Shown here one piece after another: positions 46,482 through 60,702 of a DNA stretch of 64,000 nt. Location: contig NW_023503409.1 in NCBI RefSeq assembly GCF_014529535.1, positions 4,030,390 to 4,094,389 on the forward strand, written 5' to 3'. The notes below the pieces were generated by a model. That model was not told the DNA's origin and made no database searches. It saw only the letters and a program-made list of their open reading frames with translations. Every line of letters starts with the position of its first letter. Position 1 is the first letter of the stretch. A program made the translations under genes and the position numbers. Origin of the DNA: Bradysia coprophila (lineage: Eukaryota > Arthropoda > Insecta > Diptera > Sciaridae).

Positions 46482-49400
46482 TTCGCCACTACTGTCTTCG
46501 CAATTTAGTTAGTAACAGCTCTGTCGGTTTAGATTAGTATTCACAGAATTTCGATTGAGATTAAGTCACACACATCAAACTGAAATTAATAATTTGAAAA
46601 GCCATCGCTACTACATCATCTATTTGTCTAATTGTCTTACCACGTGATATTTAAATTGGAAACGAAATGAATGCCAAGGACTATTTTTGAGGAGCACAGA
46701 ATGACGTCGAAAGCGGCGGATGTTCGATTGAAACTCTCTGAAAACACAAGGCTTGTTTTAGCAGCTAAGTTTGTCACAAGCACAAGCATTTTATTGAAGT
46801 AACAACGATGACAGGACTCGGGCAAACTCCCTTCGGATATTTTATAACCGCCCAGTTGGTGTTAATGTCGCCCAGGAAGTTATGAGCTCGTAAATGACTA
46901 GTAAGGCGTGAATAAAAACTGGAGGGCGTAAATAAGACCCATAAATTGGTGCTAATAACACCCCAGAGAGTTCGTTTCTATTAAAAAGTTTGTGGCAAAC
47001 ATTCTAATGCACAAACGACGATGCAATGAAATCGTATCTGTGCTCTCTGGTCTTCTTGGCATTTTTTTTGTCATGGCTTCTTTCGGAATAACACAATGTT
47101 CTGATTGCTAAGAGTTGCACTGTTACTATTTTTTATTTTAATTCCTAACTATAAAACACAAAAAATCCCAAGCACTATAGTAATGAGAACATATCTGTGT
47201 ATGAATCAGTGCCGCTGTACAGAATTGAAAATTTATTCACCCTCAGTAACACAGAAATAAAAAATGTAATAAATTTTGTAAATCGTATACTGTCATCTAA
47301 AATCATGGAAAAACATTTCAAGATACATATTTGCGATAAAAAAGATTGCAAGAATAAATTGTGAGTAAAAACAGTGCTAAATGTGCTGTAATGTGCTCCA
47401 ATTCCTAGGCACACGAGGAATAATAGTTGGGCTCCGATAGTTACTTTACTGTTTTGTTGGCTACAAAAACACCAACTTACTCCGAAATCGAAATCAATCT
47501 TGGTAAAAGTCCTATTTTTCCGAAAAAGAAGAAAAAAAACGACAAACTCGTCAAACAGAACGTCGCGACGGTTAGGCGCCGTGTGAAAAATCAACATCTC
47601 TCTATGTCTATATTATCCGTTAGGTTCTTTAGATTTGTGGCGACATCCACTGCTGGTTATATAACATCGCTATTTCGTATGCCATATACAATACATAAAA
47701 TATGTAGAGGCATTTTTATATCATCCCCAAGAACATCTCTGTTGGCTTGTTATATGTATGATATATCAAGAGCCATATAAAAGCGTACCATTCATCCTAT
47801 TGTTATAGGATTGTACATTTATTTTGTATTGAAGGAAGGTAGGTATATTACATGTACGTTCGTACATATATCGTCCACATAAATGGTTGAAGTATGGAAA
47901 TGTGACATGGGAGAGATTTTCCAAATATGTTCTATTATACAGTAATGGTGTTATTTGTACAGAATACAATACATACCTGATGTGTTTATTAGGTCAAATG
48001 GTAAAATTATGTTGTTGATGACTTTATTCTGAAAATAGAAAGAGAAGACGTGAGTGTGCGATTAAAATCTTTAGAACCTATCTGGATGAAAAGATCAATT
48101 ATGTTGTCAAAAGTTTTGTGAATTTGTTTTAGAAAAATAAAAGTTTCAAAATAATTATGGCTAAAAGTGGTACAAGGAGGTACGGAATTTATAGGTAGTC
48201 CACCTCGAAGTACACGGTTTTCTTTAAAGTAATATTTCAGATTTACAGTGATTAAGAGACAAAGCGTGGCAGAGGTAATTTGGGTTTTTCTACAGCATGG
48301 ACCCAGGGCGACGGACGATTCTCATATCTTCGTAACTCGCATAATTCGTAACTTGACAGTTGCGTTCGATAATCGGCGCCCAGGGCTTCTGATTGGCAAA
48401 TTCATTTACCGAAGCTACTGAAATTTACCGAAAAATAAATTCGGCAAATCTTCGGAAAACTTCAATAAATTTCGGTAAATTTCATTAAATTCGGTAAAAA
48501 AAATTGACTAATAATATACCCTGGACTGGAACAGCCACAAAATTAAAGTATCCACCCTCCACATTGGTACTTAAAAACTAAATCAATTAGAAAAGAAAAT
48601 CAGCGTCGAAATTAATGGTTTTCATCACATGTATTCATAAAATACACTGAAAATAATGTCCTAACAATCGATGTTACCAAATTTCCGCATCGATTTAATA
48701 CGAAACAAATGTTTTAAAACTTTAATCTTTTGTGAACCAACCCAATTAAATAATTCGAATGATTCAAACTGCCATCCCACATAAAACTCACATTGGGCCC
48801 CAATAATAAACCACAATGCGCCATACAGACAAGATCATGTCAATACTAATCATAGCATTTGATTGTATAAATAAATGTTAATAAAAATTCCGACGAGATT
48901 TTTTAATTTCTTCTTCTCTGACTCTGACTCAAAAACCAATCTTTCAGTTTCATTTCTTTAAATAATATTTTGTATACATAAAGATGATTTCGTGTAAATA
49001 ACACACATACGCTCTCTGTCTACTTGCAGTCTTATTATGAAGTCCAGGTCCGTTAAACGACAAAAGATTTATTTTTATCGTGCAGCTGAATAGAGCTTGG
49101 AAATGGCTCTATATATGCGTACATATAAGTCTAATTGAGAGGTAAACAGTGAGATATGAATTTAAAACGTTTCTAACAAATTTCTGAACAAATATTTACT
49201 TATTGACTGATTTGTTGACATTCGTTCATGGCTTAGACTCGCTTACAACGATGCGGCAAGAGGTTTTAATTGATTTCTTTTTCAGGTTGATTTGTCGAAG
49301 ACTGTGGTACCTTTTGGTGCCAAGTAAAACGAAAATGAAAAATCTATTTTTTCAATGAAATCGGTGATGGTAGTGTTTGACCGGTTCATGGTGTTTGATT

Positions 49401-50917
49401 CATTAGAGAATTGGTAACATTCAATGTGTATTTCGAATCCTACAACAATTCGCAATTGCCATTCAGTCTGAACATTTTCAGAAGACTTGCGGTAGTTTTT
49501 CGCAGCCATTTATCAATGTTGCTATTCAAATCAATCAATTTTCTTTGGCCGAAAAACACAAGAGAAATTTTTATTAATTTGTAGATTACTTTACACAACC
49601 CTAAAATGTCGAAGCATTTTTTTTCTCGTCGTCATATCTTAACATTATTTATCAGATAAGACGACACCATAAGTTAATACATTTAGCAAAAGATTTTTAT
49701 GTTTGATTTGTGTGCTCGCATGTAATATAAGAATTTTATTGATCGACATATTCATAAAAAAAAAATAATGTTGACTTAACAATCGAAATATTAATCTCCC
49801 AAGTTGAATAACGCATGTAGAAACTTTCATAAAATTGTCTTCCCTTAAACGAGTTGGCAAAAAGTCACATAATACAGCGCCACATGAAGTACACAATGAT
49901 GCTGTGGAGCCAGTAGCAAAGGCGCCCGACTGTCGGGCATTCTCTTACAATTTTGCACCCACAATTTTCTCCTGATTGTACACAGCAGTGAGTGTGTGTT
50001 TTTTTCGTCTTCTTTCATTCTTCTTTAACTCCCCACAAAAACACAGAGTTTACTGAAACAAAGTGTAGATCCTTGAGAGATATACCGATTTTCAGCATTA
50101 AACAACCGTACACAATATCGAGGGGGTGAATGAATATATTGCTGTGTATTTATGTGTATTCCTCAAAGTTAAAAGAATTGCCCCCCACATTCGGATTGTC
50201 AATACGAAAGTATTAGAGAAAAATTTCTCATCCTTTTGCAACTACTGTAAAATGAGTACCCCCATAGTGTCACACTCTGCATTGTTTATCGGCAGCAATA
50301 TATGTATGAAGACGTTGTCTTCATATTCTATAACAAACTACAACATGACCACCCCTTTTCCGGCGCCTCATATAACAGTGAATGAAAAGAGCAGCAGCCG
50401 AAGCGTAAGTGAAAACACCATAATAGTTGTTGTGGATTATATTTTTTTTTTAGTTAAGCACTGCAGAGGGTTGTGCATTTTTACTCCATTTCACTGTGGC
50501 GGTGAATCTGTATTATAATGTGTGTGCACATTTTATGTAAATTTTTTGTGTTAGAATCGATCAATTTATGTTATGATTTATCGATTTTAATCGTAACCGT
50601 CGGGGTGATTATCATCCTTTTACTGTTTTATTGTTGTTATTGAACATGTTTATGACGCGCTTAGGTTTTATTACTTTGTCAATTTGACAATTTGTAAATG
50701 CTTTCTTTCCACCAAGGATTCGAATTTTAAGTAGGTACGAAAATAGCATCAAGCTATAGCCCTTCGATGTACGCTCCAGTACTCAGTTGATTGCTTTGCA
50801 TTGCTGTGGAGACGTATAATCACCAGCAGATGACACCAGCAGTCAGGGCTGGACTGGCCATATACGATTTCGGGCGATGTCCGAGGGGCTTTTAATTTTT
50901 ATTTTGTATGAATGAAG
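46482..50917. other. gene-poor AT-rich region
   Basis: No convincing coding sequence. Short frames (for example 47175-47597, 49645-49896) are Phe/Leu/Asn-rich translations of AT-rich DNA. Around 48400-48510 there is a degenerate repeat of AAATTCGGTAAA type. A stretch near 49905-49940 (GGAGCCAGTAGC...CCCGACTGTCGGGC) resembles part of a tRNA-derived SINE head but is too incomplete to call. Confidence 0.5.
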
Positions 50918-51115
50918 TGTAATGAAAGCCTTTTGAAGTAGTTGCAAAACTTATTGCAAAAAATATTTTCCTTTTACGAATTTTGCAACTACTTTGACAA
51001 CTACTTCAGGTTGCTCCCAGTCGTTTGAAGTAGTTGCAAAAGTTGTCGCAAAAAACATTTTCCTTTTACGAATTTTGCAACTTCTTTTGCAACTACTTCA
51101 GGCGGGTTGTAATGA
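50918..51115. repeat. tandem pair of small inverted-repeat elements
   Basis: Two roughly 95-bp units (about 50929-51010 and 51024-51105) each begin TGAAGTAGTTGCAAAA and end with its complement (TTTTGCAACTACTTCA with minor changes). They share the interior ATTTTCCTTTTACGAATTTT. The pair is bracketed by GTAATGAAAG on both sides, which could be a target duplication. Probably a small MITE duplicated in tandem. Confidence 0.75.
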
Positions 51116-54100
51116 AAGTCTATTCCAATTTTTCTGCACACAATAATGCCAGAACGTCTTTTTCAAGCCAGTCCGGCTCTGTCAGCAGTACACGAATCCT
51201 CTGTTAGAAACATTGTACCACCCACCCAAAGAATTTCTTATTTCCAAGAACAATTTTTGGCAACATTACCAACTTGTTTATTTAATCTAAATCGCAATCC
51301 TAAATTCAACATAACGTTGTCGTATTGATTACGAAATTTTATGATGTTAATATACAGATTGCTATAATCAGATAAAATCTCAATTCACCACATCCATCCA
51401 ATTAACCATATATATATATGCGATGAGATATAATTTATGTCCTACAATTGATTGCAATTACATAAATGGTATAATGTTCTCACATGCGAATGCAGAATTG
51501 AACGAACCGAAAAGGGGATCTTTAGTTATTCTTGCAAAAAGAAAAAAAAAATCTGCTTAGGGGTTGAAATTCCATATCCATATCAACACAATTTATATTG
51601 AATTGGTTTCGATTTAATTTATTAGCAACCAATGAAATGTACAGTAAAGCACAAGTGTAATTGTATTTTGCCGGAATGATAAAAATAAAATTGTATGGCC
51701 TTATCTTAATAGCATGTGTGCGTGGATGGAGCTTGTGTAACGAATTGTCCTTTTAAAAGTTCCTATGACAGTTTGCGATATAAAAATAGAACAGAGCCCA
51801 CAACTTTTATGACAAAATCGAATTTGATTAAATTATTTTACAGTAAGTAAGTATCCGTCTCTACTGTTTCGTTGTTGAGCGTTCATCTTGCATTACATAC
51901 TAGGCCTGCTCTGCCTCCGGGGAATGTGGGATATTGGGCTAATGAGATGTTTTTCTGGTCCGGAAGGCTGAATATTCTTATTTTATTGTTTTAATGCAAC
52001 AATTCGTAAAGGACGTTCTCCTTCTTAAGAAGAAAAGATTACGTGTGGAAGATACAGGTGGCGACTGGTAGATCTGGTTACAATCAGAAAGGTAGAACTC
52101 ACAATGGTTCACCTTTAATACATCTGATATGAAAATTTCCAATTTAAAACTACGTAAATCTTAAAGTCGAAACAAGTATTCCTCCTTAAAGTTTTAGTCT
52201 CCCACTAACAAGAATTTCCATCAAAAGCAATGGCGAATTGTTGTAGATTCGAAATTTTAGAACATGAAACATTGTATTGATTCTCAGCGGTCTAATTACA
52301 TTTTCTCTCGCTCACCTATCCAGAAAATTCGTTTCTTTCGATAAAAATTGAATTGATAAACAGAACCGACGAATAAATTTGTGAACAGGATAGACTGTGT
52401 AGTATCAAAATGAACATTTTCAACCCATACAACTATCCGAACGTCTGTGTAATCAATTGACACACATCGGACTCCGTTTCAACTTAATTGAAATCGCCTT
52501 TACTTAATTTTGTTGTTGTTGAGAAATTTGTTTGTACAATACAAACCACTTAAAATAATTCGTGCCAAACATCATAAAACATTAAATTGATTGTGATGAT
52601 AAGTAAATTGCTGTGACGTTAATTTGAATAGTTTTGTTAAGAAAATTAGCTACTTAGTAAACATTCCAATCAAAAATATTTCAAAACTCTGCGCTTGTGA
52701 ATTAATTGGTAAATTAATGGACTGGAAAAGACACTGAGAAAATTGAGAGAGACTGAATAATTATATCCAAAAGTTTTTGTTAACACATTTGTAAGGTCTT
52801 AGGCAACATTAACCCGTCAAAATTGTCTAGTCAAATTAAAATCAATTTACAAGACTGCTAAGTACTAGGGTCGCAAAGGTCCAGATAAACACTTCAAACT
52901 TAACGAAACGAAATTTATTCCGATATGTTTGCGATATCTGTTGGTTAAGGTGAAGCGGCGGTTTATCTATAAAATACAATGCCAAGATATAAAAATAGTT
53001 GAACAACACCTACACTTTCCGTACTATCATACTATTTACAAATTACACTGAACCGAAAAAAAAACCACGAAACGGAAAAGTCCTAAAAATAAATTGTCAT
53101 CGAAAACACATAATATTTTTGACATAAATCAAGAAGTCAAGCACAAACCAAGGTTTTGTTAAGTAATCTTTTTGAATTGTTTACGAATACAGTCATGAAA
53201 TTTTTCTTTCGTTTTACTAAACGACACCAGCCAGATAGTGGCAGTATCGTATATGAGTGCAAAAAAAAAACGTCAGACAGTTCGAAAATAAATAAATAAA
53301 TAAATTGTTTATGTTTTATCAATGAAATAGTTCGTTGAACTTGAGACTATGCACTTTTGATATTGTACGCTATCACTGCGTTCGTAAATGGCCTAAAGTG
53401 ATTTTCGTAAAATAAAAGCAAAAACGTTTCTCGATCGGTTCCATTTAGATAAATGTGGTACAGGAAAACCACCTTCACATATACAACGTTTTAGTAAAAT
53501 GTTGTAATTGGACGGCACACCCAATTATGTGTGTGCGAAGAATATTTTTCTCATTCTAGATAATTACAAAATATGTTATTTTACACATATACTCTCGCCC
53601 ACTATCCAAAGCAATATATATTTTTCTCTAACATAAATTCATACAAAATTGAGAAGCATTTTACGATATAAATATTTCTATGACGATACAATTACTATAT
53701 TAGAGCCGAGAATAGCGCAGTGTATGAACAAAAAGATAAGCCCGGCACTGTCTGGTCAAAATCTATTCTCAAAAACATGATCTTATTAGCGAAAACGGTT
53801 GCCCTGTAACACAGCGGAAAAATTACTAATAGTTGAGAAACTCGTTTAAGCATAATAATAGGAAGGGAGAATTTCCTACCTTAAGGAGATGTTCATTATA
53901 TCTGACATTTATAGAAAGTAAAGATTTTTTTGCCACACACAAATCGAAATTAAAGCTTGGATGGATACACGATAGAGACCCCAACGAAAAGTTTCTAAAC
54001 GATCAAAGTCAGGTGTTGGTCACCAGTATTTTTAAGATTTTTAAATTCGAAATTTTCATTTCTACTGAGGACCAATACCGAAATAAATCGACGAGTTACA

Positions 54101-55026
54101 CATTCACAACCATCGTTTATCTGTAACTTATCTACAAAAAAAAGAAACGTTTTACTGATGAAGAATTTTTGTTTGCCTTTACCCTGTAAACACTGATAAG
54201 CTATGCTACCGGCGCCATCTTCGCTATCTACTCCATTTTAAATTCTATTTACCATCATAAACAAAATTTTGAGTCTGGAACGAATTGATTACATTTTCAG
54301 TGTAAACTGAACTTAACAATGCGAAGCGCATGGAACGCCCTTTTCACAGCACAGGCAAACCGAGTGAGTGTACTAATGAATTTTTCCAACATCCTACAGA
54401 AACAAATCAAACGATGTTTAAATGCACCTAAATGCCACTAAAGCACTACTGGATGGAATGCGAGTTATTTATTTTAAGAATTAAGAGAAGAAAAAAAAAT
54501 TGCTGATTTAAAGAGTTCATATGGTTAGCGTGAACATACTGTGTCCATATTTATAAAACAAGTTTTTTCATTGTACTGTATGGTACGGAAAGTAGTGAAT
54601 TTCGATTATAAATCATTACTTCTGGCATTGGATTTGACATTCTTTCGATAAATGTTACAATGAACACAATTTTTCTGGTTCAGTATCAATCGAATTGAAC
54701 TTACCATTCAAGCGGAAATTAATAAAATATTTTGCATGTTGTTGATGATAACACAATTTAATTATTAAAAGAACAAATCGATCGATAATTGTAGAAGCAG
54801 TCTCGTTCTTTGTATTAAAATGTACTTAAATTCAACAAAATGAAAGTTATTTCGAATTTTTTCACACTGTTCACTATTCTCTGAGTCTCAATATTCACGA
54901 CAAAGTTGTAATTGATCAGGGAAATATTCAATTTAATTAACTGACAAACACAAGAAAATTCACACAAAGAGCACGGCTTCACATCTGACTTCTGTACATT
55001 GGTGCTCATTCGAGAATAGAAATCAA
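51116..55026. other. gene-poor AT-rich region
   Basis: I see no domain-bearing frame, no RNA gene and no bounded element. It may contain talin regulatory DNA or a 5'UTR exon that I cannot recognise. Confidence 0.5.
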
Positions 55027-55309
55027 TAATTTCACGGTTTAATTTTATTTGTACAAATCGAATGACCTTTGTACAAATTAAATTCTTTTTTGTACACAAA
55101 AAATGACATTTTGTACTTAAAATTTCCATTTTGTACCATCCATTTTATACTAAAACAAAACCATTTCGTACGTAAAAATTACTTTATGAACACAAAATGT
55201 AATTGTTTGTACACTGAAAAATTGGCTGAAAAAAGCCACAGTGTACATAAAAAAAAACATTGTATCTGTATGAGCAAAATTGGCCACAGCTGAAAACATC
55301 AGAAAACAA

Positions 55310-56320
55310 ATTCTATATCCAACTATATTTAAGTATGTCCGAGTACAGTCGAGTACATCGCGTATATTCGACTTAATCCTAGTATATTCGACTAATACGA
55401 GTATTTTCGACTACATCCGAGTATTTTCAAATATTCGACTATATCCGAGACTTTTCGACTGCATCCAACTATTCGACTATTCGATTGTATCCGAGTATAT
55501 TCGACTATTCGATTGTATCCGAGTAAATTCGACTATTCAATTGTATCCGAGTATATTCGACTATATCCGAGTATTTTCAACTGTTCCGACTATACCCGAG
55601 ACTATTCGACTGTATCCGACTATTCGACTGTATCCGACTATTCGACTGTATCCGAGTATATTCGACTATTCGATTGTATCCGAGTGTATTCGACTGTATC
55701 TGACTATTCGATTGTATCCAACTATTCGACTGTATCCGAGTATATTCGACTATTCGATTGTATCCGAGTGTATTCGACTGTATCTGACTATTCGATTGCA
55801 TCTAACTATTCGACTATTCGATTGCATCTAACTATTCGACTATTCGATTGTATCCGAGTATATTCGACTATTTGACCGTATCCGAGTATATTCGACTATA
55901 TCCGAGTATATTCGACTATTCGATTGTATCCGAGTATATTCGACTATATCCGAGTATTATCAACTCTTCGACTATACCGGAGACTATTCGACTGTATCCG
56001 ACTATTCGATTGTATCCGAGTATATTCGACTATTCGATTGTATCCGAGTAAATTCGACTATTCAATTGTATCCGAGTATATTCGACTATATCCGAGTATT
56101 TTCAACTGTTCGACTATACCCGAGACTATTCGACTGTATCCGAGTATATTCGATTGTATCCGAGTATATTCGACTATTTGATTTTATCCGAGTATATTCG
56201 ACTATTTGGACTTTTCCGAATATATTCGACTATTCGACCATATCTGAGACTATTCAACTGTATCCAAGTATCTTCGACTATATCCGACCGAGTATATTCG
56301 ACTATATCGAGTAGCTTAGA
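55310..56320. repeat. minisatellite of 9/18-bp TATTCGACT-GTATCCGAG units
   Basis: About 1 kb of tandem units alternating TATTCGACT and GTATCCGAG/GTATCCGAC with variants. The period is a multiple of three, so several frames on both strands stay open and give repetitive Ile-Arg-Leu-Tyr-Pro or Phe-Asp-Tyr peptides that are not genes. It forms the core of the foldback-like element. Confidence 0.93.
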
Positions 56321-56489
56321 TCATATATCAAGTTTTATTGTAACTGGAAGATATAGAAATTGTAATTGGTTGTAATTATAAATCACTTGATCCATATAAG
56401 AACGTACACCATCGCAAATGTTAATAATGTTATTATTTTTATGGAAGAGTCAGCGCCGCAGGCCGTGAAGAAATTGAAAAAATAAAAAA

Positions 56490-56560
56490 GCGGGGTCGAG
56501 GGGCGGCAGCCCCCGCAGAGGGGGGTCAAGGGGGGAGTATCCCCCCTTGAATGTTCGGGG
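56490..56560. repeat. GC-rich double hairpin inside the foldback element
   Basis: GCGGGG...CCCCGC brackets a first stem. CAAGGGGGG-AGTAT-CCCCCCTTG forms a perfect second stem of nine pairs with a five-base loop. The base composition contrasts sharply with the AT-rich surroundings. Confidence 0.8.
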
Positions 56561-56893
56561 GATTAGCGCGCTCATTTAATTTTACTAAGCGAATCCAATG
56601 AATTAGCGGTAGCGATAGCGTCGCTAAAAAAGTGGTTGATGAATGCAACCTTGGGTACAATGTTTTTTTTTATGTACACTGTGGCACATTTCCGCCAATT
56701 TTTCAGTGTACAAACAATTACATTTTGTGTTCATAAAGTAATTTTTAAGTACGGAATGGTTTTTTTTTAGTACAAAATGGATGGTATAAAATGGAAATTT
56801 TAAGTACAAAATGTCATTTTTTGTGTACAAAAAAGAATTTAATTTGTACAAAAGTCATTCGATTTGTACAAAAGTAAATGAACCTAATTTCAC

Positions 56894-58650
56894 GCACACG
56901 TTTGAACTCTCATACACACAGTACGGCGATTTTTTTTTTTGCTGGAAAATCCGAAGCAAAATAAATTTGTTTATTCATATGGTACATGGAGATTTTATTC
57001 ACTGTGATTATCGAATAAACTACCGTGAATCGTTCGATCGACGTGCACAGACCTATGTGTAATTTGGAAAATCTAAGCACACGAAAATTACCGCAGTTTT
57101 TCTTTGCATTACACTATCCTCCACACAAAAATTGCAACAAACAACGAAGAAAACGAGACAAAAAAAACGCACACCAAAATGTTCAGATTTTCTGGATGAG
57201 ACACGAAACCAACGAAAGAGATTGTTTTTCTTCTTCTTCTTCTTTTTTTAAATGCAAAACGAATGCACGGAGCGACGGCAACGACTAACCGATCTCAACT
57301 AAACCATTGCTAAAGAAATCGATTTTGTAGAAGGAGGCAAGCAGAGGAAAAACAATTTTCAACCGTTTGGTGTGTTAGCTTCGTTTCGGTTTTTAATGGA
57401 AAATATAATTCTCTGTTTACGTGAATTATTTTCGTATGATCGTGTCAGTCATTCACCAGTTTTGTGGGCCTAAAAATATCACGATGATTTCACATAATTA
57501 TGCATAAAAATGTATTGGTAAGGTGAGCATGGACTTGTGAATTTAATTATTATTTCTTTGGTTCAATATTATTTTATGAATTGATTGTAGCAAATTTAAA
57601 TGATTAACTAATGACATGAGGACATTTAGCATAGAGGCAGTATGATTATTATATACACGAAAACACTTCAATTTTTGTTGCTGGTGAAAAAATATAAATA
57701 AAAAACAACAAACAAGTGAAACCAGATTTCGGTAGACGAAAAAATTGATGTGGCACACATCTATTTTAGATATCGTTTAGATACACAACCATGACGTAAG
57801 AGCGATTCTGCTGTGGGACCTTTCAACACAGAATATTCGACCACTGTTTTGTTGTCCAACAAAATAATGAAGATATGTGCCACAAATTGGCTCATATTTA
57901 GAAAGGTCAACGAGGTATGCCAACGCAAAATTTTTGATAAAGGGATTTATGAATGGAACATTTTAGCGAGGTTCTGCCAGGGCAGTGGCTTCTAATGTTA
58001 GCCACAGACTCTAATAATGTAAAGACTGGAAAGTGACATCAAGTGTACGAATTCGATTCAGGTTTCAAATGAGTTGCTATATGGATATTCATATCATAGA
58101 CCATTATTCAAATCAACTTTCGCTTCATCATTGACTGCACTTATTTCTGAATCGGTTTTTAGTTTATGCTGTGAAGCATCTTTCATCATTACGAAACAAC
58201 ACGTTGGATATAAAAACCCACGTATATTCTACCGTCACACACCCGTGTCTGCTCTGGGTGTAGAGTATTTTCTTGAAAATTATTTCTGAATTGACTCGTC
58301 TTGTTTAGCGTAAATAGAAGTAACACAAATAATTCATCAGACTCAAAACGAAACGATAATTAATCCGTATCTTCTGTGAGACGTGAAATGATTTGTGTAT
58401 AGTGTTGGCAGCATCATACAAGAATTAAAAAGGCTTGTGTATAATTCTCACCTGTAGCATGCCGGATTTGTTTTCTTTTTTATTGTAGGCCTGTAAGTTG
58501 AGATGACATTTTGATAATTTTACAAAATGTCACACGGTTACAACTCAAGCCATGGAAATCATTCCATTTATAGCTACTGTAGACTTATTGGTGACCCGCA
58601 GTCAAGTGAATGAAAAGGACAAAATTGGTGAATTTTGGTCAAAATAAATT
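56894..58650. other. intergenic, no gene seen
   Basis: AT-rich with short polypurine and (TTC)n tracts (about 57227-57248). No gene recognised. Confidence 0.5.
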
Positions 58651-59039
58651 TTGTGCCACCGAGAATTGAAATACGACGGATTTCAATATCGATAACTAGA
58701 TTGAAATGTCCAAAATTACAACACCCGTTTTCATGGCTTATTACAACACTCAAACCAGTGTTGAAATGAAATTCGTATGAGTTATTACAGCATTCGTTTT
58801 AAAAAAATGCAAAGCAACGTGATCGATCAAATTCGAAGAGTGATTGTTTACAATGAAAATTCTGAATTTTTGTGCATTTGTCTATTTCAATTCTCGGTTG
58901 GCACAAAGCATGATGTGTTACACGTATTGTAATGAGATTTTTTCAGCACACGACCCAATTTTCCTTACTCGCTCCGCTCGTAAGGAAAACTTGGGTCTAG
59001 TGCTGAAAAAATAACATTACAATACTTGTAACACAACAT
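58651..59039. repeat. palindromic dispersed repeat
   Basis: 58910-59039 is a long palindrome with arms of about 62 bases containing TTTTTTCAGCAC and TTCCTTAC, and a short loop. Next to it, TGCCACCGAGAATTGAAATA (about 58654) and its complement (about 58884-58907) form another inverted pair. A related segment lies in reverse orientation at about 60885-60985 (CAGCACTAAACG ... ACCGAGAATTGAAATAGAC). This indicates a family of short interspersed inverted-repeat elements. Confidence 0.75.
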
Positions 59040-60700
59040 ACTATTGATAGATGAAGGAAACGTACAAGCTATCAATACCATGAATGAAAAGGAGAAAAAT
59101 AAAACAATGAGATTCTGGTTGTGCCAAGAGGCCATTTTATAGTGCATGACTGAAAATTAAATTTTGTGATCAGGTTGAACCCTGAACCGCTAACTTGCGA
59201 ATTATTAGGAGCGAGGGTGTCTACACATACCCTTTTACCACAATAATTTCCGAATGAATAACTTTTTATCGGTTTTTGTGCGAATACGAAACTATGTACT
59301 GTGTTACGAAACTGACAAAACTAAACTGTCCACTGACATAGGATGAAAAAAAAAGAATTATTTGCAATCCCCACAAATACGTATACGTTTCGCTACAAAG
59401 TACAGAGTCTCGCAATCACACAAAAACCGATAAAAAGTTTATTAATAACAAGGTAGAGGCACATCCGATTAAACTAAAAACGATATGACTCATCACTAAA
59501 AATCAACAAGAAATGACCACATAATTCGAAGAATTCATTTTGAGTTCCGTTTAGTTTCATATTGGCAATACAATTTCGGTAAAGTTTCGAAGAGTCATGC
59601 ATGCATAAATTTATGAAAGAGAACATCCTGGAGTAATATCTAATTGCACGAAATCAAAGTGAGTTTTTATATTTACCATACCCAGTTGATTGTATAAAAT
59701 GGTAAACATTCTCGGTAATATACTATATTCTACCATATATCGGTTGCACTTCATGTCTGTTTAGTTTATTTCTTTCCATTCATAATATTTCAATGCAAAC
59801 ATCTTTCAAATGTACAAAAATAGTCATAAAAAACAAACAACCGAATGGAAGGAATAATCAAATCGCCTCCAACGCGAGACTCTACTGTGCTCGCAGTCAA
59901 AGAATGGCTATGTTTTGCAAGAAAATTGATTTTTCATGTTAATAAAATTATCAACACATTCAATGAACCCGTTTGTTATTATCCAAACAAACCCAGCTAA
60001 TACCCAGATGCACCGAACAATAGAAATTTATGTTTATTTTCCCACAGAAAGGATAGCAGAGATTGATTCTATTTTCGAGCGAGACTACACAGAAAAAAAA
60101 ATCAATTCAATGATAAAAAAAAGTTATATCGGGAGAATTTCTCCAGATTAGCGCAGTTGTTTTATAGCCAAAATAAGAAGAAAAAAAATATGGCCGACAC
60201 AAGTGGGAAGTGAGAACAGATGAAAATAAAAAAGGATTTTTCGCACCGTCAAGTGACAGTTTCTTTGTTATCTTCAACGGATTGGCGTAGTCGAACAATT
60301 GAGGAATGATGACTTACCCATTTAATGGCAATAAATTCCAAATTAAAACACAAATAATTACTTTTGTTGGAGACACAAACTGCACATATAGATCTTTAAC
60401 AAACACTACGCCCTGTTATTTATTACCGTGGATACATATAATACCATGGAACTGTCAAGTGTAAGTGGTGCCGCCAATCGGACAATAGTAAAGGTTCAAA
60501 TTGTGGTCAGATCACAATGGACATGATTCAAAGTTAACTAACTTGCATGAATGAGATTATTTCCAAGGTTCTGAAAGAACCTATTTCGAGCATTTCGAGT
60601 TTTCATTGAAACGATTGAAACTGAAGGTGTTAAATGAAACACGGTGGGCCTGAAATAGTATGTTTGTGTTGCAATTGTTGTAATGTTGATTTTTTTTTTC
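59040..60700. other. intergenic, no gene seen
   Basis: AT-rich sequence between repeat copies. Nothing recognised. Confidence 0.5.
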
Positions 60701-60702
60701 AA

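Larger units (their letters stand above)
55027..56893. mobile_element. foldback/MULE-like element with 9-bp target duplication
   Basis: Element 55036-56884 begins GGTT and ends AACC. It has terminal inverted repeats of about 220-230 bp (55036 to about 55265; about 56658-56884). It is flanked by TAATTTCAC at 55027-55035 and 56885-56893. The repeats carry many TTTGTAC/GTACAAA motifs at short intervals. The interior is a 1-kb minisatellite plus a GC-rich hairpin segment. A 9-bp duplication with long modular inverted repeats is typical of foldback and Mutator-like elements. No transposase is encoded. Confidence 0.82.

Noticed and set aside
49905..49945. Possible tRNA gene or tRNA-derived SINE head
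   Set aside because: Only the D-arm/anticodon-like part is present. No acceptor stem or T-arm can be folded around it.
50126..50518. 130-aa plus-strand open frame
   Set aside because: Begins at GTG, has no domain, and its composition follows local base content.
55310..56320. Periodic repeats resembling a CRISPR array, and long repetitive open frames
   Set aside because: The units are contiguous 9/18-bp minisatellite repeats without unique spacers, in an insect genome. The long frames exist only because the period is a multiple of three.
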